Shown here one piece after another: positions 54,350 to 63,307 of a DNA stretch of 64,000 nucleotides (position 1 is the stretch's first letter; every line of letters starts with the position of its first letter). The notes beneath the pieces were generated by a model. It did not search any database and was not told the DNA's origin. It worked only from the letters and a program-made list of their open reading frames with translations. The position numbers were made by a program, and so were the translations under genes. Source of the stretch: Candidatus Nitrosocosmicus oleophilus (lineage in GTDB: Archaea; Thermoproteota; Nitrososphaeria; Nitrososphaerales; Nitrososphaeraceae); assembly GCF_000802205.1 (NCBI RefSeq), contig NZ_CP012850.1, positions 992,001-1,056,000 on the forward strand. Reading direction: 5' to 3'.

Positions 54350-55414
54350 ATGAAACATAAACCATCAAATTACTCTAATCTTCCTTTTTCCATATTTCTT
54401 TTTGTTGTGTTCACTGTTAGTACTTTGTACTTTTTGGGGTATCAACAAAACAATAGTGTTTATGCGCTCAATCAACAAGACTATAAACGATATTTTCATT
54501 TTGTTAGTGAACAAGACACAGAATGTACAGAAAATTTGCCTGAAGAACAGACACAAATGAGTGAATCTGTCTGTATGCAGATATGTCCCACTGATCCAAC
54601 TTCTGCAATTCCAGAACAGTGTGTCCAACAACAACCCCAAGGAGAGGATCAATCATCAAAGGAAGAGCAACAACAACCGCCTCTAGACCAACAGCAACAA
54701 CAACCGCCTCTAGACCAACAGCAACAACAACCGCCTCTAGACCAACAGCAACAACAACCGCCTCTAGACCAACAGCAACAACAACCGCCTCTAGACCAAC
54801 AGCAACAACAACCGCCTCTAGACCAACAGCAACAACAACCGCCTCTAGACCAACAGCAACAACAACCGCCTCTAGACCAACAGCAACAACAACCGCCTCT
54901 AGACCAACAGCAACAACAGCAACCAGAGAGCGATTTTACTAGTCCAAACAATGCCTCTACCAATAAATTTGTTGGTGTACAGAATTTTGGACCAAGCAGT
55001 TCAACAAATGTGAATTTTTCACCCGCTTCTGAATGTTACAGAGATTTAACTGGAAAGTGGATAGGAAATGATGGCGGAAAGTATTACATTAGACAAATAG
55101 ATAAGACGGTTTGGTGGTTTGGATTTAATACCCTTTCAATTGGAGAAGGTTTTAGCAATGTTTTTCATGGCATTAGGAGTGGGAATGGTTCAGGCGACCC
55201 TACGATATTTGGTCAATGGCAAGATGTTCCTCTGGGAGGAACCAAAGGCAGCGGATCGTTTGATATTCAAATAGATCCAACAGGGACTAAATTAACAAAA
55301 TTCAATTCGAATGGTGATTTCTTTGGTGCATCAGAATGGACAAAGTCTGATCCCTGTTCAAGAATATCTTCAGGTGACATCACAGGTCCGAGTGGAGAAG
55401 TCCTAAAACACTAA
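54350..55414 (+). CDS. Secreted protein with Gln/Pro repeat and W-rich domain
   Basis: 354 residues. A membrane/signal segment (LPFSIFLFVVFTVSTLYFLG), a Cys-containing polar region (SVCMQICPTDPTSAIPEQCV), nine exact 9-residue units PPLDQQQQQ, and a C-terminal domain CYRDLTGKWIGNDGGKYYIR, VWWFGFNTLSIGEGFSNVFH, GQWQDVPLGGTKGSGSFDIQ that is a paralogue of the protein at 53587. Probably a surface-exposed domain on a flexible stalk. Start taken at ATG 54350 from the TATA spacing (54341 is also possible). Confidence 0.75.
   Translation: MKHKPSNYSNLPFSIFLFVVFTVSTLYFLGYQQNNSVYALNQQDYKRYFHFVSEQDTECTENLPEEQTQMSESVCMQICPTDPTSAIPEQCVQQQPQGEDQSSKEEQQQPPLDQQQQQPPLDQQQQQPPLDQQQQQPPLDQQQQQPPLDQQQQQPPLDQQQQQPPLDQQQQQPPLDQQQQQPPLDQQQQQQPESDFTSPNNASTNKFVGVQNFGPSSSTNVNFSPASECYRDLTGKWIGNDGGKYYIRQIDKTVWWFGFNTLSIGEGFSNVFHGIRSGNGSGDPTIFGQWQDVPLGGTKGSGSFDIQIDPTGTKLTKFNSNGDFFGASEWTKSDPCSRISSGDITGPSGEVLKH
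54677..54919 (+). repeat. Minisatellite: nine 27-base units
   Basis: Nine units starting every 27 bases (54677, 54704 ... 54893), each CCGCCTCTAGACCAACAGCA plus ACAACAA, with no visible base differences. In-frame, coding PPLDQQQQQ. The perfect identity points to recent copy-number change. Confidence 0.95.
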
Positions 55415-55480
55415 ATTAAACATTCTCTATAACATGCCTCCCATGACAGACTTTTATTAGGCTAATTTGTTGGTAAAATG

Positions 55481-55489
55481 CTTATATAG
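55481..55489 (+). promoter_or_regulatory. TATA box for gene at 55514
   Basis: CTTATATAG about 28 bases before ATG 55514. Confidence 0.5.
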
Positions 55490-55513
55490 ATTTAAAAATA
55501 TTTTTTAATACTA

Positions 55514-55920
55514 ATGCAGAAATTATTAATATTATCCGTTCTCTTGATTGGTGCTTTTGTAGGAACTTTGTTTGGATGGACTCAATTGGGCTCTGTCCAG
55601 GCAACGTTTAATCGGTCCGGCCCTGTCCATCTAGTAGTGTTCAATGTATTACAGCACCTTGTAACTATCAGTCCCCTCCACCCTTATCATCGTCAGCAAA
55701 CTTAGACGGTAACGACAATACGATTGCCGCACCAAAAAGTGGGATAGAAACATCTGATGAAATTCAAAATAGCAATGATAAAAATGAACCATGTCTTTCT
55801 CCATGTTCACGAGGAACAGAGATGTGTATCCAAATGTGCAAACCAACAGGTCAACAAGGATTAGTTAACGAAGAACCACAAAGTGATTCGCAACAAGAAT
55901 CTAATTTCTCACCCCAGTAA
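55514..55920 (+). pseudogene. Frameshifted small secreted Cys-rich protein
   Basis: The first frame gives a good signal peptide (LLILSVLLIGAFVGTLFGWT) and ends at an early stop at 55705. From 55621 another frame continues as PCPSSSVQCITAPCNYQSPP and later EPCLSPCSRGTEMCIQMCKP to TAA 55920. The two parts are out of phase by one base between 55611 and about 55621 (a stop in the second frame lies at 55609). PCPSGVQC-TAPC is a common thaumarchaeal exported motif, so this is one gene with a frameshift, real or from sequencing. Confidence 0.75.
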
Positions 55921-56048
55921 TGCAGAAAGAAGCACAAGTTGAAGGATTTAGCATATTACCTTTATCACAAGAATAAATCAAGATCCTAGAACTATTTGAT
56001 CTTTTATTAGAAGCGTTTATTTTTTTTTAATTCCAGTTGGACTTGAAA

Positions 56049-56489
56049 TTATCTTACTACTAAAACAGAACACTTTGCATTGGTCATCACGCCTTGGGCT
56101 ACGCTACCGACCAACATTCTATCAAGCCTTGACTTACCAGTACTACCTAAAACAATCAAGTCAATATTTTCTGCATCGGCACTTCTAATAATTTCATTCA
56201 CAATTGATGATGTAGTCTCTTTTACCAATGCCTTAAAATGAATATTCTTTTCATTGGCCTCTATCATAATATTCTTTAACCATATTTTCATCTGCTCATC
56301 ATCATAAGCGCGTAGTTCTTCCCATCCACTTTGAGGCAACCGTCTTAAATAATATGGAATCAATGAAATATGAATTGCAATAACTTCTGCGCTGTATTTT
56401 TTTGCCATGTCTAAAACCTTTCTTACGGCTTTGATTGAAGCCTCAGACCCATCTATACCGACCATTATTTTAGAGATCTCTTCAGACAC
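56049..56489 (-). CDS. Universal stress protein (UspA family)
   Basis: A 146-residue nucleotide-binding stress protein. It opens with IMVGIDGSEASIKAVRKVLD and ends with VLGSTGKSRLDRMLVGSVAQ, the ATP-binding G-x2-G-x9-G-S motif, then NAKCSVLVVR. Length is typical; single domain, cytosolic. Members accumulate under starvation or oxidative stress. ATG 56489. Confidence 0.92.
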   Translation of the reverse strand: MSEEISKIMVGIDGSEASIKAVRKVLDMAKKYSAEVIAIHISLIPYYLRRLPQSGWEELRAYDDEQMKIWLKNIMIEANEKNIHFKALVKETTSSIVNEIIRSADAENIDLIVLGSTGKSRLDRMLVGSVAQGVMTNAKCSVLVVR

Positions 56490-56657
56490 AGGGTAAGGAT
56501 TTCTCCAAATGATAATAAATTCATTTGTTTGTTCTTTAATAGGTATTGATTGATAATCTTTACAGTTGAGTTTTACATAGCTGCATGATATTTATTCTGT
56601 ATTAATAAAAAGTATTAAATTAGTCAATTATAACAAAATGTCAACAACCCATTCTAG

Positions 56658-56701
56658 ATTCAGTGGGGTTCGAGTCCATGAGGTACATGGGAACTATTAA
56701 T
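56658..56701 (+). repeat. Type A palindromic repeat, head lost
   Basis: TTCAGTGGGGTTCGAGTCC and ATGAGGTACATGGGAACTAT; followed 60 bases on by a type C copy. Confidence 0.9.
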
Positions 56702-56762
56702 TAAATAAAATCTTATTTCAAGGAAACATATTGATCCTTTGCTAATAAGAGAAAAGATTACA

Positions 56763-56795
56763 TGGGGCCCGGTAGGCTTCAGGACGCTATTATCA
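56763..56795 (+). repeat. Type C palindromic repeat
   Basis: TGGGGCCCGGTAGGCTTC then AGGACGCTATTATC; head good, hairpin decayed. Confidence 0.85.
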
Positions 56796-56996
56796 ATTTG
56801 TATAGTATTCCAGATTCATAACTTGAGAAAATGTTTGTTATTAAAACATTAATTCGAAATTGATTCTACAAGATATTAAAACCCCTTGTCGATTTCTTCA
56901 ATTCTTTATTGTAATTTCTATTTAGTAAAACGTAGACTGACTAGATTATATATTAATAACATACGTTTTAAATCATTAATATTTAATAATCTAATT

Positions 56997-57521
56997 ATGT
57001 GGGGGGATTTGGATATAGGTCAAATTGATGATCTTCTAAAGTCAGAATTAATAGGAAGAATAGGTTGCTTTGATGGTAACAAAGTGTATGTTGTTCCTGT
57101 TACATACGCTTATGATAATGGATATATTTATGGACATACAAAGAACGGGTTAAAAATTCGTATGATGCGAAAAAATCCGAATGTCTGTTTTGAAATTGAT
57201 TGGATGAGAGATATGAGCAGTTGGAAAAGTGTTATCCTTTATGGAACCTTTGAGGAACTAAAAGGAAATGATGCAAACAATGGATTGAAGATTCTGATGA
57301 AATCCATTATGTCTAATTTGGATAGAAAATCTCCTCCTCCGATTGAAGCCTCTGACTATAATTTTCGGGGCATCGAAAATCTTGCATTTTTGCACTCATT
57401 TTTGTCACCGTTTTTACACAGCAAGAACAATGAAATTTTTGAAATCGTGGTATATCGCATCAAAGTAAACGAAGCTACAGGAAAATTTGGAGATAATAAA
57501 AAATCTAATTCATACTACTAG
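56997..57521 (+). CDS. PPOX (NimA-like) flavin-binding split-barrel protein
   Basis: 174 residues from ATG 56997. DLDIGQIDDLLKSELIGRIG then VYVVPVTYAYDNGYIYGHTK, RMMRKNPNVCFEIDWM and WKSVILYGTFEEL match the pyridoxamine-oxidase-like FMN proteins of the NimA type, which reduce nitro compounds or bind FMN/haem. The frame is open back to 56886, but the extra 37 residues are not family-like, and ATG 56997 fits the usual start. The gene is preceded by repeats A and C. Confidence 0.82.
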   Translation: MWGDLDIGQIDDLLKSELIGRIGCFDGNKVYVVPVTYAYDNGYIYGHTKNGLKIRMMRKNPNVCFEIDWMRDMSSWKSVILYGTFEELKGNDANNGLKILMKSIMSNLDRKSPPPIEASDYNFRGIENLAFLHSFLSPFLHSKNNEIFEIVVYRIKVNEATGKFGDNKKSNSYY

Positions 57522-57596
57522 AACAGGATTTCCATTGGTTCTCTAATTTAATGAAAGTTTCATTTATTACTAATTATTTCATCCCGTATTTACATA

Positions 57597-57830
57597 CTAC
57601 CAACAGTATGTAAATAGTATAACAGATATACAAGCCGTTTTAAAGTGCACATTAATGTCAGTTACATATGTTTTTTGTTCAGTTGCATTTAGTGTTTGTG
57701 CTTGTGCTTGGTTGATAGCTTGAGTGAGGATTGAACTATATGCTGAAATTATGGTCACTATTAGTACTGCCGTAATCCCAAACATTGCAATTGTCGTTTT
57801 CCAATTGTTTATTTTATTAGGTTTTTTCAT
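57597..57830 (-). CDS. Small exported peptide, 77 aa
   Basis: Residues 12-36 form a signal/membrane helix (TTIAMFGITAVLIVTIISAY), followed by AINQAQAQTLNATE and a short tail rich in hydrophobic residues (TACISVILFTYCW). The end may be out of true frame, since it becomes hydrophobic abruptly. It lies close to the secreted hydrolase but is separated by its own promoter. Function unknown. Confidence 0.45.
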   Translation of the reverse strand: MKKPNKINNWKTTIAMFGITAVLIVTIISAYSSILTQAINQAQAQTLNATEQKTYVTDINVHFKTACISVILFTYCW

Positions 57831-57987
57831 TTTATATTGACAAGAAAATAATGTTACTCTTGTTTATACATTTTTATAATTATTCAATTTACAGTAAAAA
57901 TCTCTTTTTAAAAATATCTAAAAGTAGACAGGATAGGTTCGCTTCCTTCCTTGTCAGTATATCAATTTTTATTTGTAGTTCAAAAGA

Positions 57988-59085
57988 TCAAATAATAGAA
58001 AGAAAGATCTCTATTATTTTATCCACAGTCTCAGGATACTGTTGCATCACTCCATGACCTCCACCATCTATCTGAATTAACCAAGCAATTGGTATTTTTT
58101 CTGCTATTTTTAATGAATTAATAGGTGGAGATGTAATATCTTCGGTTCCAGTAATAACCAACACAGGTTTATCGATATTTGATATGCTATCGCAGGAGCC
58201 TTTCCATTTGCTCACTGCTTCGCCATATTTTAAGAGAATTTCTTGAGAAACCTGAGGAAGAGCAAATGTTCTGTTTATCTCATCACTATTTTCTCGTATC
58301 CAATTGTCTGGAAATAAAGCATGTAAAAATAGTGACTTATTTGCCGTTCCAGTTTGCATACTTTGTAGATCTCTTGGTGATAGTTGTGGTGGTAAAGATT
58401 TTTCTCCTCCACAGGATGAGGCAACCACAATAAGATGATTTACAATTTCTGGATGTGACATGGCAAGTTCTTGTGCGATCATTCCCCCTAGTGAAAGTCC
58501 CAGCACATCAATTGGTTTTTCAATCTCTAATGCTTCTATAAGCCCAACTATATCATTGATAAATTGGTTCATTGAAAAAGTCCTATTACCTGCAGTTGTT
58601 TCTCCAATTCCCCTGTTATCGAATATAATAACAGTGTGATTCTCAGACAAGTCATTCAATATCGGTCCCCACATTTCTTTAGTCATTGAAAAACCTGGAA
58701 TCATTAAGACGGGATCTCCTTTTCCAAATAATTTGTATGCTATATCTATATCTCCTACTTTTACCTTTTGAGAAGTCGCATTGTTATCTGTTATTAATGC
58801 ATCTTTAGAAGGAAAAGTATTTTTTTGGATTTGACTATCGTTTATTTGGCCAGTAACATTCGGAATGTTATTATTTATATTATTAATAGTCTCTGTAATC
58901 GTTTGCTGAACTTTTTTATTAATTTCAGACTGCAATTCCTCCTGGCTTTGTTGAATGGATTGGTCTAGAGATGTTGTTGCATAAACTGGACTAGTTCTCA
59001 AACTCGATATAAATAGACTGCTTACAATACTTGACGAAAAAATACTGATAGTTAATACAAAAGTTGCGGCTTGAGAGATTTTCAT
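57988..59085 (-). CDS. Exported alpha/beta hydrolase
   Basis: 365 residues. A signal or membrane segment at 8-31 (TFVLTISIFSSSIVSSLFI), a Gln/Asn-rich linker (about 40-105), then a serine hydrolase domain. Catalytic residues: Ser198 in VLGLSLGGMIAQELA, the Asp of VITGTEDITSPP, and the His of GGGHGVMQQYPE. IFDNRGIGETTAGN is also conserved. The domain parallels the cytosolic paralogue at 28739. Acts outside the cell or on its surface; substrate unknown. ATG 59085. Confidence 0.85.
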   Translation of the reverse strand: MKISQAATFVLTISIFSSSIVSSLFISSLRTSPVYATTSLDQSIQQSQEELQSEINKKVQQTITETINNINNNIPNVTGQINDSQIQKNTFPSKDALITDNNATSQKVKVGDIDIAYKLFGKGDPVLMIPGFSMTKEMWGPILNDLSENHTVIIFDNRGIGETTAGNRTFSMNQFINDIVGLIEALEIEKPIDVLGLSLGGMIAQELAMSHPEIVNHLIVVASSCGGEKSLPPQLSPRDLQSMQTGTANKSLFLHALFPDNWIRENSDEINRTFALPQVSQEILLKYGEAVSKWKGSCDSISNIDKPVLVITGTEDITSPPINSLKIAEKIPIAWLIQIDGGGHGVMQQYPETVDKIIEIFLSII

Positions 59086-59485
59086 ACAATGTTTACTTTG
59101 ACCTTGTTAATAAGATTTAGAACAAAAAAATTTTACTGCTACTTTCATAGTTGATATATCATTTTCAAACCATCATCTAATATTATTTAAATAGATAATT
59201 AAGTGTAATCCTGGCGTGTCGGATTAAGTTCACTATGGTAACGAGGTTCTTATCGTGAGGAATTTCCAACATCATTTCATAGATTATACATAAATATCTG
59301 TATATCTCGCTTAAATAGCTTAAATAGAAGTCAAGTCAATTGATAAAATAAACAAGTATTATTAAAATAAGGTCTTGAAAGATTCCTTGTAATGGAATAA
59401 GTAATCCTCTATACTTGTCGCAATAATTGCCGAAAATTAATTGAATACGACGGAGATAATTATATTTTCTATGACTAAACTTGAT
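59086..59485. other. Intergenic, no gene seen
   Basis: 400 AT-rich bases. A partial type E motif (GGCGTGTCGGATT) lies at 59212-59224; nothing else recognised. Confidence 0.4.
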
Positions 59486-59692
59486 TAGTCCGTAGTTTCA
59501 TTATCGATAGGGGTATTGGCCTCGCTCTCACTTTCAAACATATTGGTTTCTTCACTCTTCTCATCGTTTGAACCAGTATCAAATTGTGGTGCTTGTTCCA
59601 TAATACCTACTCGTGGAGCATCTGTTTTAATTCCATCGCCAAACTGAGGTATTGATTGGTTTGGCTCTTGTTCTAGTACAGGTAAATCATTC
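59486..59692 (-). pseudogene. Acidic C-terminal fragment of a lost gene
   Basis: The minus strand reads NDLPVLEQEPNQSIPQFGDG ... NMFESESEANTPIDNETTD and ends in TAA at 59486. Upstream there is a stop at once (TGA) and no start codon. It looks like the disordered end of an exported protein whose main part was lost, next to a plus-strand beta-propeller fragment. Confidence 0.5.
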
Positions 59693-59772
59693 CTCTGTCA
59701 GGTAAGATGCGGCCAATATGCGGGGTTGATGTTCGTGGTTGAGTGACTTCACCGCAGTTAGTGTGTGTTTGA

Positions 59773-60220
59773 GTGCTAGGGTCGTATGTACGTGCTGACA
59801 ATATCGAGAATGGCAATATATATGCTACAATGCAACAGAGACTTGGTGGCTCTATTTCAATCGTTATTATAGATGGGAAAACCAATGATGTCATTGATAA
59901 AATTGTCATCGGAGATCAACAAGAAGATCTCGATCGCCAGGCCATCGCTTATAATCCAACTAATGGTAACATGTATATTGTTAGTCCTTCTATAAACGAA
60001 GTAGTTATTCTTGGTGGATCCACTAACACGGTTATAGGAAAACTAATGTTGGTAACAAGCCAGAAGCTATTGCATTTAATGAGAAAAACGGCAATATGTA
60101 TGTATTATGTACTGGCTCGCAAGTTATTAGTGTAATAGATGCGAAAACCGATAAGGTTATTGAAAATATTCTAGTAGGACCAAATCCTACTGATATCTTG
60201 TATAATTCAGCCAATGATGC
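59773..60220 (+). pseudogene. Truncated and frameshifted YVTN-type beta-propeller
   Basis: Reads ADNIENGNIYATMQQRLGGS, ISIVIIDGKTNDVIDKIVIG, AIAYNPTNGNMYIVSPSINE; after a one-base shift near 60043 it continues NVGNKPEAIAFNEKNGNMYV and SQVISVIDAKTDKVIENILV, GPNPTDILYNSAND. These are three blades of an archaeal surface propeller. Start, most blades and the end are missing; the 3' side breaks exactly where the segmental duplication begins at 60221. Confidence 0.85.
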
Positions 60221-60705
60221 CAAAGGTTCAAGCTTACTACAAAGGTCTGCTTCTAATCCAGCTGCATATGTTAACACACTAATTTTTAAAATTAACTATC
60301 AATCTCCTTAAGGATTGTATACTTTGTCTCCTTAGGGAAATAACAATCTCTTTCAAATCCCCCGATTCTTTGTCTGAAAGATCTAAAGGGATCAACAATA
60401 AAAAATATTTTTGAAATTGGACTTTCTACTGCATGAAGATCTTGCGTTTTGTTTTTGGAAATGATAGTTCATTTGTTAAAATAACTGATATGGTACGTTG
60501 ACCCTAGCATCAGTAAACCTTTTGAAATAGTGGCAATAAATAATATTAAAGAATAGCTAATTGATATAATATATACATATATCAGAAGATTATATTTAAG
60601 TTTTATAATAATTGGGTATCTATACCAATATACAACATTTTCATTATTTGATAAATAATGGGAGATACTAAAATATATAGAATAAATAGTAAGACTGAAA
60701 AAAAA

Positions 60706-61176
60706 TTAGTATTTGAAAATTAGTGTCTGCACCGAGCTGGATTCTACTGGGATATTATTTATCACCCTGTACTCACCATCTGGGAAAAAGGCTATAATCA
60801 TATATTTTCCTGGTTTTAAATCTTGAAGTACATATTTCCCATCATGTTCCAAGCCTACACTCACTGTCTGAAAATGTCCCCTCTGATCTGCTGCAACTAT
60901 GATTGTTCCAAGAATGGGATTTTGAGGTGAGCCAATTACATATCCGTTAATAGCCCCGAAACCATTTTTATAAACTGGTAAGGGATCGAAAATAGAACCC
61001 ATACTTACATTAGGTAACGGGACACTTCCTAGAATATAAGCTAACGTTATAAAAATAGTTATTGTTGCTATAACTATACTAATTATCTTTTTCTGTACTT
61101 TTATATTGCCTCGGACCTTTAATTGCTCTTGATATAAATCTCCATAGATTTTGTGTTTATTTGTTATTAATTGCAT
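60706..61176 (-). CDS. Membrane-anchored carboxypeptidase-regulatory-like protein (paralogue)
   Basis: A 156-residue protein equal in length to that at 33120. One membrane helix (about 31-50, IISIVIATITIFITLAYIL), then VSMGSIFDPLPVYKNGFGAI, NGYVIGSPQNPILGTIIVAA, HDGKYVLQDLKPGKYMIIAF, SSSVQTLIF. The frame has stayed open while its surroundings drifted, so both copies are probably under selection. Outer-face beta-sandwich, possible adhesin. ATG 61176. Confidence 0.75.
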   Translation of the reverse strand: MQLITNKHKIYGDLYQEQLKVRGNIKVQKKIISIVIATITIFITLAYILGSVPLPNVSMGSIFDPLPVYKNGFGAINGYVIGSPQNPILGTIIVAADQRGHFQTVSVGLEHDGKYVLQDLKPGKYMIIAFFPDGEYRVINNIPVESSSVQTLIFKY

Positions 61177-61365
61177 TTATAACACAATATCGATATGCGT
61201 TGATCATATTAAAAGTTTTATTATTATTTCTAAAATTTGTATCACATTCATATATGAATGTAATAATTGTAAGAAATGACGTCAAAATATAAATTTTTTA
61301 TATGGATTTCAGAGTCCTAAATATCAAAATATTTGTCATCATCCATTCGATTTAAGATCTTTAAG

Positions 61366-61410
61366 GCATTTGTGGGCTTCAAATCTATATACTCCGTGGG
61401 AACTGTTACT
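61366..61410 (+). repeat. Type A palindromic repeat, divergent
   Basis: GGCATTTGTGGGCTTCAAAT then TACTCCGTGGGAACTGTTA; counterpart of 33801 in the segmental duplication. Confidence 0.8.
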
Positions 61411-61462
61411 TCAATAAAATTTTTTGAGATCACTGAGCCATTTATGACAGATGTTAATTATA

Positions 61463-61505
61463 AGGCGGGTCCGGTGGGTTTAGTAATAGATATATTACGA
61501 GTCTG
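61463..61505 (+). repeat. Type B palindromic repeat
   Basis: GGCGGGTCCGGTGGGTTTAG then GTAATAGATATATTACGAG; counterpart of 33902 and right boundary of the duplication. The gap to 61808 has nothing more. Confidence 0.95.
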
Positions 61506-61808
61506 AATTTCAGGCTTGAAAAAGATATGAACTCATTGTTATATATCGATCTGAGACCATATTTACTGTAATTCATATCTACGATTTCAAAAGACTAATT
61601 ATGAAGGGCAGGTCAGAGAAGAATCAAGATCAATAAAACTGTTTTTGATAATTAAGCAAGAGATCTGTCCTTATAATAAAACAAAAGCAATAAATCAATT
61701 TAGGTATAACACCCCAGGTATGCTCATTCATCATCAAAATAATGATTTAAAAGATGATAACAAAAAACCCAAGAATGTTTATTTTCCACCTGCTATTAAC
61801 TAATAAAT

Positions 61809-62249
61809 ATGATTAGGATAAATTATCATAACAATACTATCGTACAAAAAATTAGCAATTTAACAATTTCTGCATTATTCATAATCTTATTTGCAGTATC
61901 TCTTCCTGTTGTCAATGCACAGCTGCAACAGGGGCCAGTAGGATCAGTCCCACCATTACCTGATAGAATAAACCTTTCTATATCGAACATAACAGTTATC
62001 GAAAGCCCTACGGGCTTGACTGGTATAGATGGCATTATTTTAAACAATTCAACTGAAAATGTAAAAGATGTCAAAGTAGATATTATCTTATTTGATCCAC
62101 TAAACAAAACAATAGAGGATACAACCAGGTCCATTACATCTCCACTATCTACAATGGAACCAGGCTCTACAGAAGGTTTTAGTTTCCTTATGAGTACGAA
62201 GGATATTGATCATTATGATGCACGTTCCTATGGTCTAAGAACAGAATAA
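61809..62249 (+). CDS. Secreted FxLYD-like protein
   Basis: 146 residues: signal peptide (about 12-37, LTISALFIILFAVSLPVVNA), Pro-rich linker, then one beta-sandwich: LSISNITVIESPTGLTGIDG, ILNNSTENVKDVKVDIILFD, TMEPGSTEGFSFLMS. The order (VxNxxxxxxxxVxVxxxLxD...PGxxxxF) is that of FxLYD/transglutaminase-linked Ig domains. Probably surface-associated. ATG 61809. Confidence 0.65.
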   Translation: MIRINYHNNTIVQKISNLTISALFIILFAVSLPVVNAQLQQGPVGSVPPLPDRINLSISNITVIESPTGLTGIDGIILNNSTENVKDVKVDIILFDPLNKTIEDTTRSITSPLSTMEPGSTEGFSFLMSTKDIDHYDARSYGLRTE

Positions 62250-62701
62250 AAGACCCGACCTGAAGGATTTTGAAGATCGAACAATAGATTTGTTACAGGT
62301 AGATAAAAGGGTTAAATCAAGTCTATTATTAAATAAGATGATATGATTTTTCGGCGCTGTTAACTTAAGCATGGATCATCTCCTCGTTATGATAATTCAC
62401 AAATAGATTCAACCAGTTTTGTAAATGCTTTAGTTTACATTTCTTTATTCTACATTGAAAGTATCTTTGACATATTGGATGGTTCTCCCAATTAGGATTT
62501 TCTCTTTTTTTTAGCTACAAAGGAATGAATATGATGCTTTAATCCAAGAAATCTACATGCCATTGGGTACTCTGTCCATCGGCTGAAGAGATGATATATT
62601 CATCAGATCTGGTGTTCTTTCATCCGAATCAAATAACTAAGAAATCTTTGACCTATTGCCACGGATAGCACTTTATATTCAATGATTTTCATACAAGCTT
62701 C
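62250..62701. other. Intergenic, no gene seen
   Basis: 450 AT-rich bases without A-E repeats or a convincing small gene. Confidence 0.4.
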
Positions 62702-63178
62702 ATGAACAAACATCTTATGATGGGAGCTGTCATGATAACTTTAGCAACAGTTGGAATAATTACAGCCGCCACACTGATAGCCCAACAATCGTTCGGAATC
62801 TCAATGCCCACATTACAACGCGGCACAGGCTCGGGCGATGAGGGGGGACCAAAAGCACCAATCGCCATATCTGGGGATAATATATACATTACATGGTGGA
62901 CTAACGCGACTGGAAATGAGGAGATTATGTTTAGAGCTTCGAATGACGGAGGTACAACATTTGTGGATAAAATGAATCTAAGCAATTCCACAGAGGCAGA
63001 CTCGGAAGACGTAGAAATAGCAGCAGATGGCGATCACCTAGTTATCACCTGGTGGGAACGCAACCAGACAGCAGAAGAGCCCGTTGTTAGAATAAGCTCA
63101 GATGCGGGAGCAACATTTGGACCATTACTGAAATTAGCAACTAATGGAACGATTGGAGTAGCATCGGAAGAAGAATAA
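62702..63178 (+). CDS. Secreted BNR/Asp-box repeat protein, short
   Basis: 158 residues. Signal peptide at 1-33 (MITLATVGIITAATLIAQQS), then two sialidase-type blades: PKAPIAISGDNIYITWWTN, RASNDGGTTFVDKMN (Asp-box) and DGDHLVITWWERN, RISSDAGATFGPLLKLA (Asp-box). Full family members have five to seven blades, so this is a short form, possibly truncated or working as an oligomer. GC content is higher than that of its neighbours. ATG 62702. Confidence 0.68.
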   Translation: MNKHLMMGAVMITLATVGIITAATLIAQQSFGISMPTLQRGTGSGDEGGPKAPIAISGDNIYITWWTNATGNEEIMFRASNDGGTTFVDKMNLSNSTEADSEDVEIAADGDHLVITWWERNQTAEEPVVRISSDAGATFGPLLKLATNGTIGVASEEE

Positions 63179-63307
63179 AAGTAGTTCATCAATTAAAATA
63201 GCCTATTTATTTTATATTTTTTTTCAATTTGAATTAGATAATTGTAATTCTTTGTTTAAGTACAGCGTCTTTATACAAAGTCGTTACCCTATAATAGTAA
63301 ATATAGA

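Larger units (their letters stand above)
60221..61504 (+). repeat. Segmental duplication, second copy
   Basis: Homologue of 32633-33943, same orientation. It contains a truncated 5' end of the dehydrogenase gene (minus strand MLTYAAGLEADLCSKLEPL at 60220-60277), AT-rich DNA, the paralogous beta-sandwich gene and the A-B repeat pair; similarity ends at the B repeat. Confidence 0.8.

Noticed and set aside
54649-54963. Long Cys/Trp-rich minus-strand and Thr/Ala-rich plus-strand frames over the minisatellite
   Set aside because: They exist only because a 27-base repeat lacks stops in other frames; the Gln-rich frame has the signal peptide and conserved domain.
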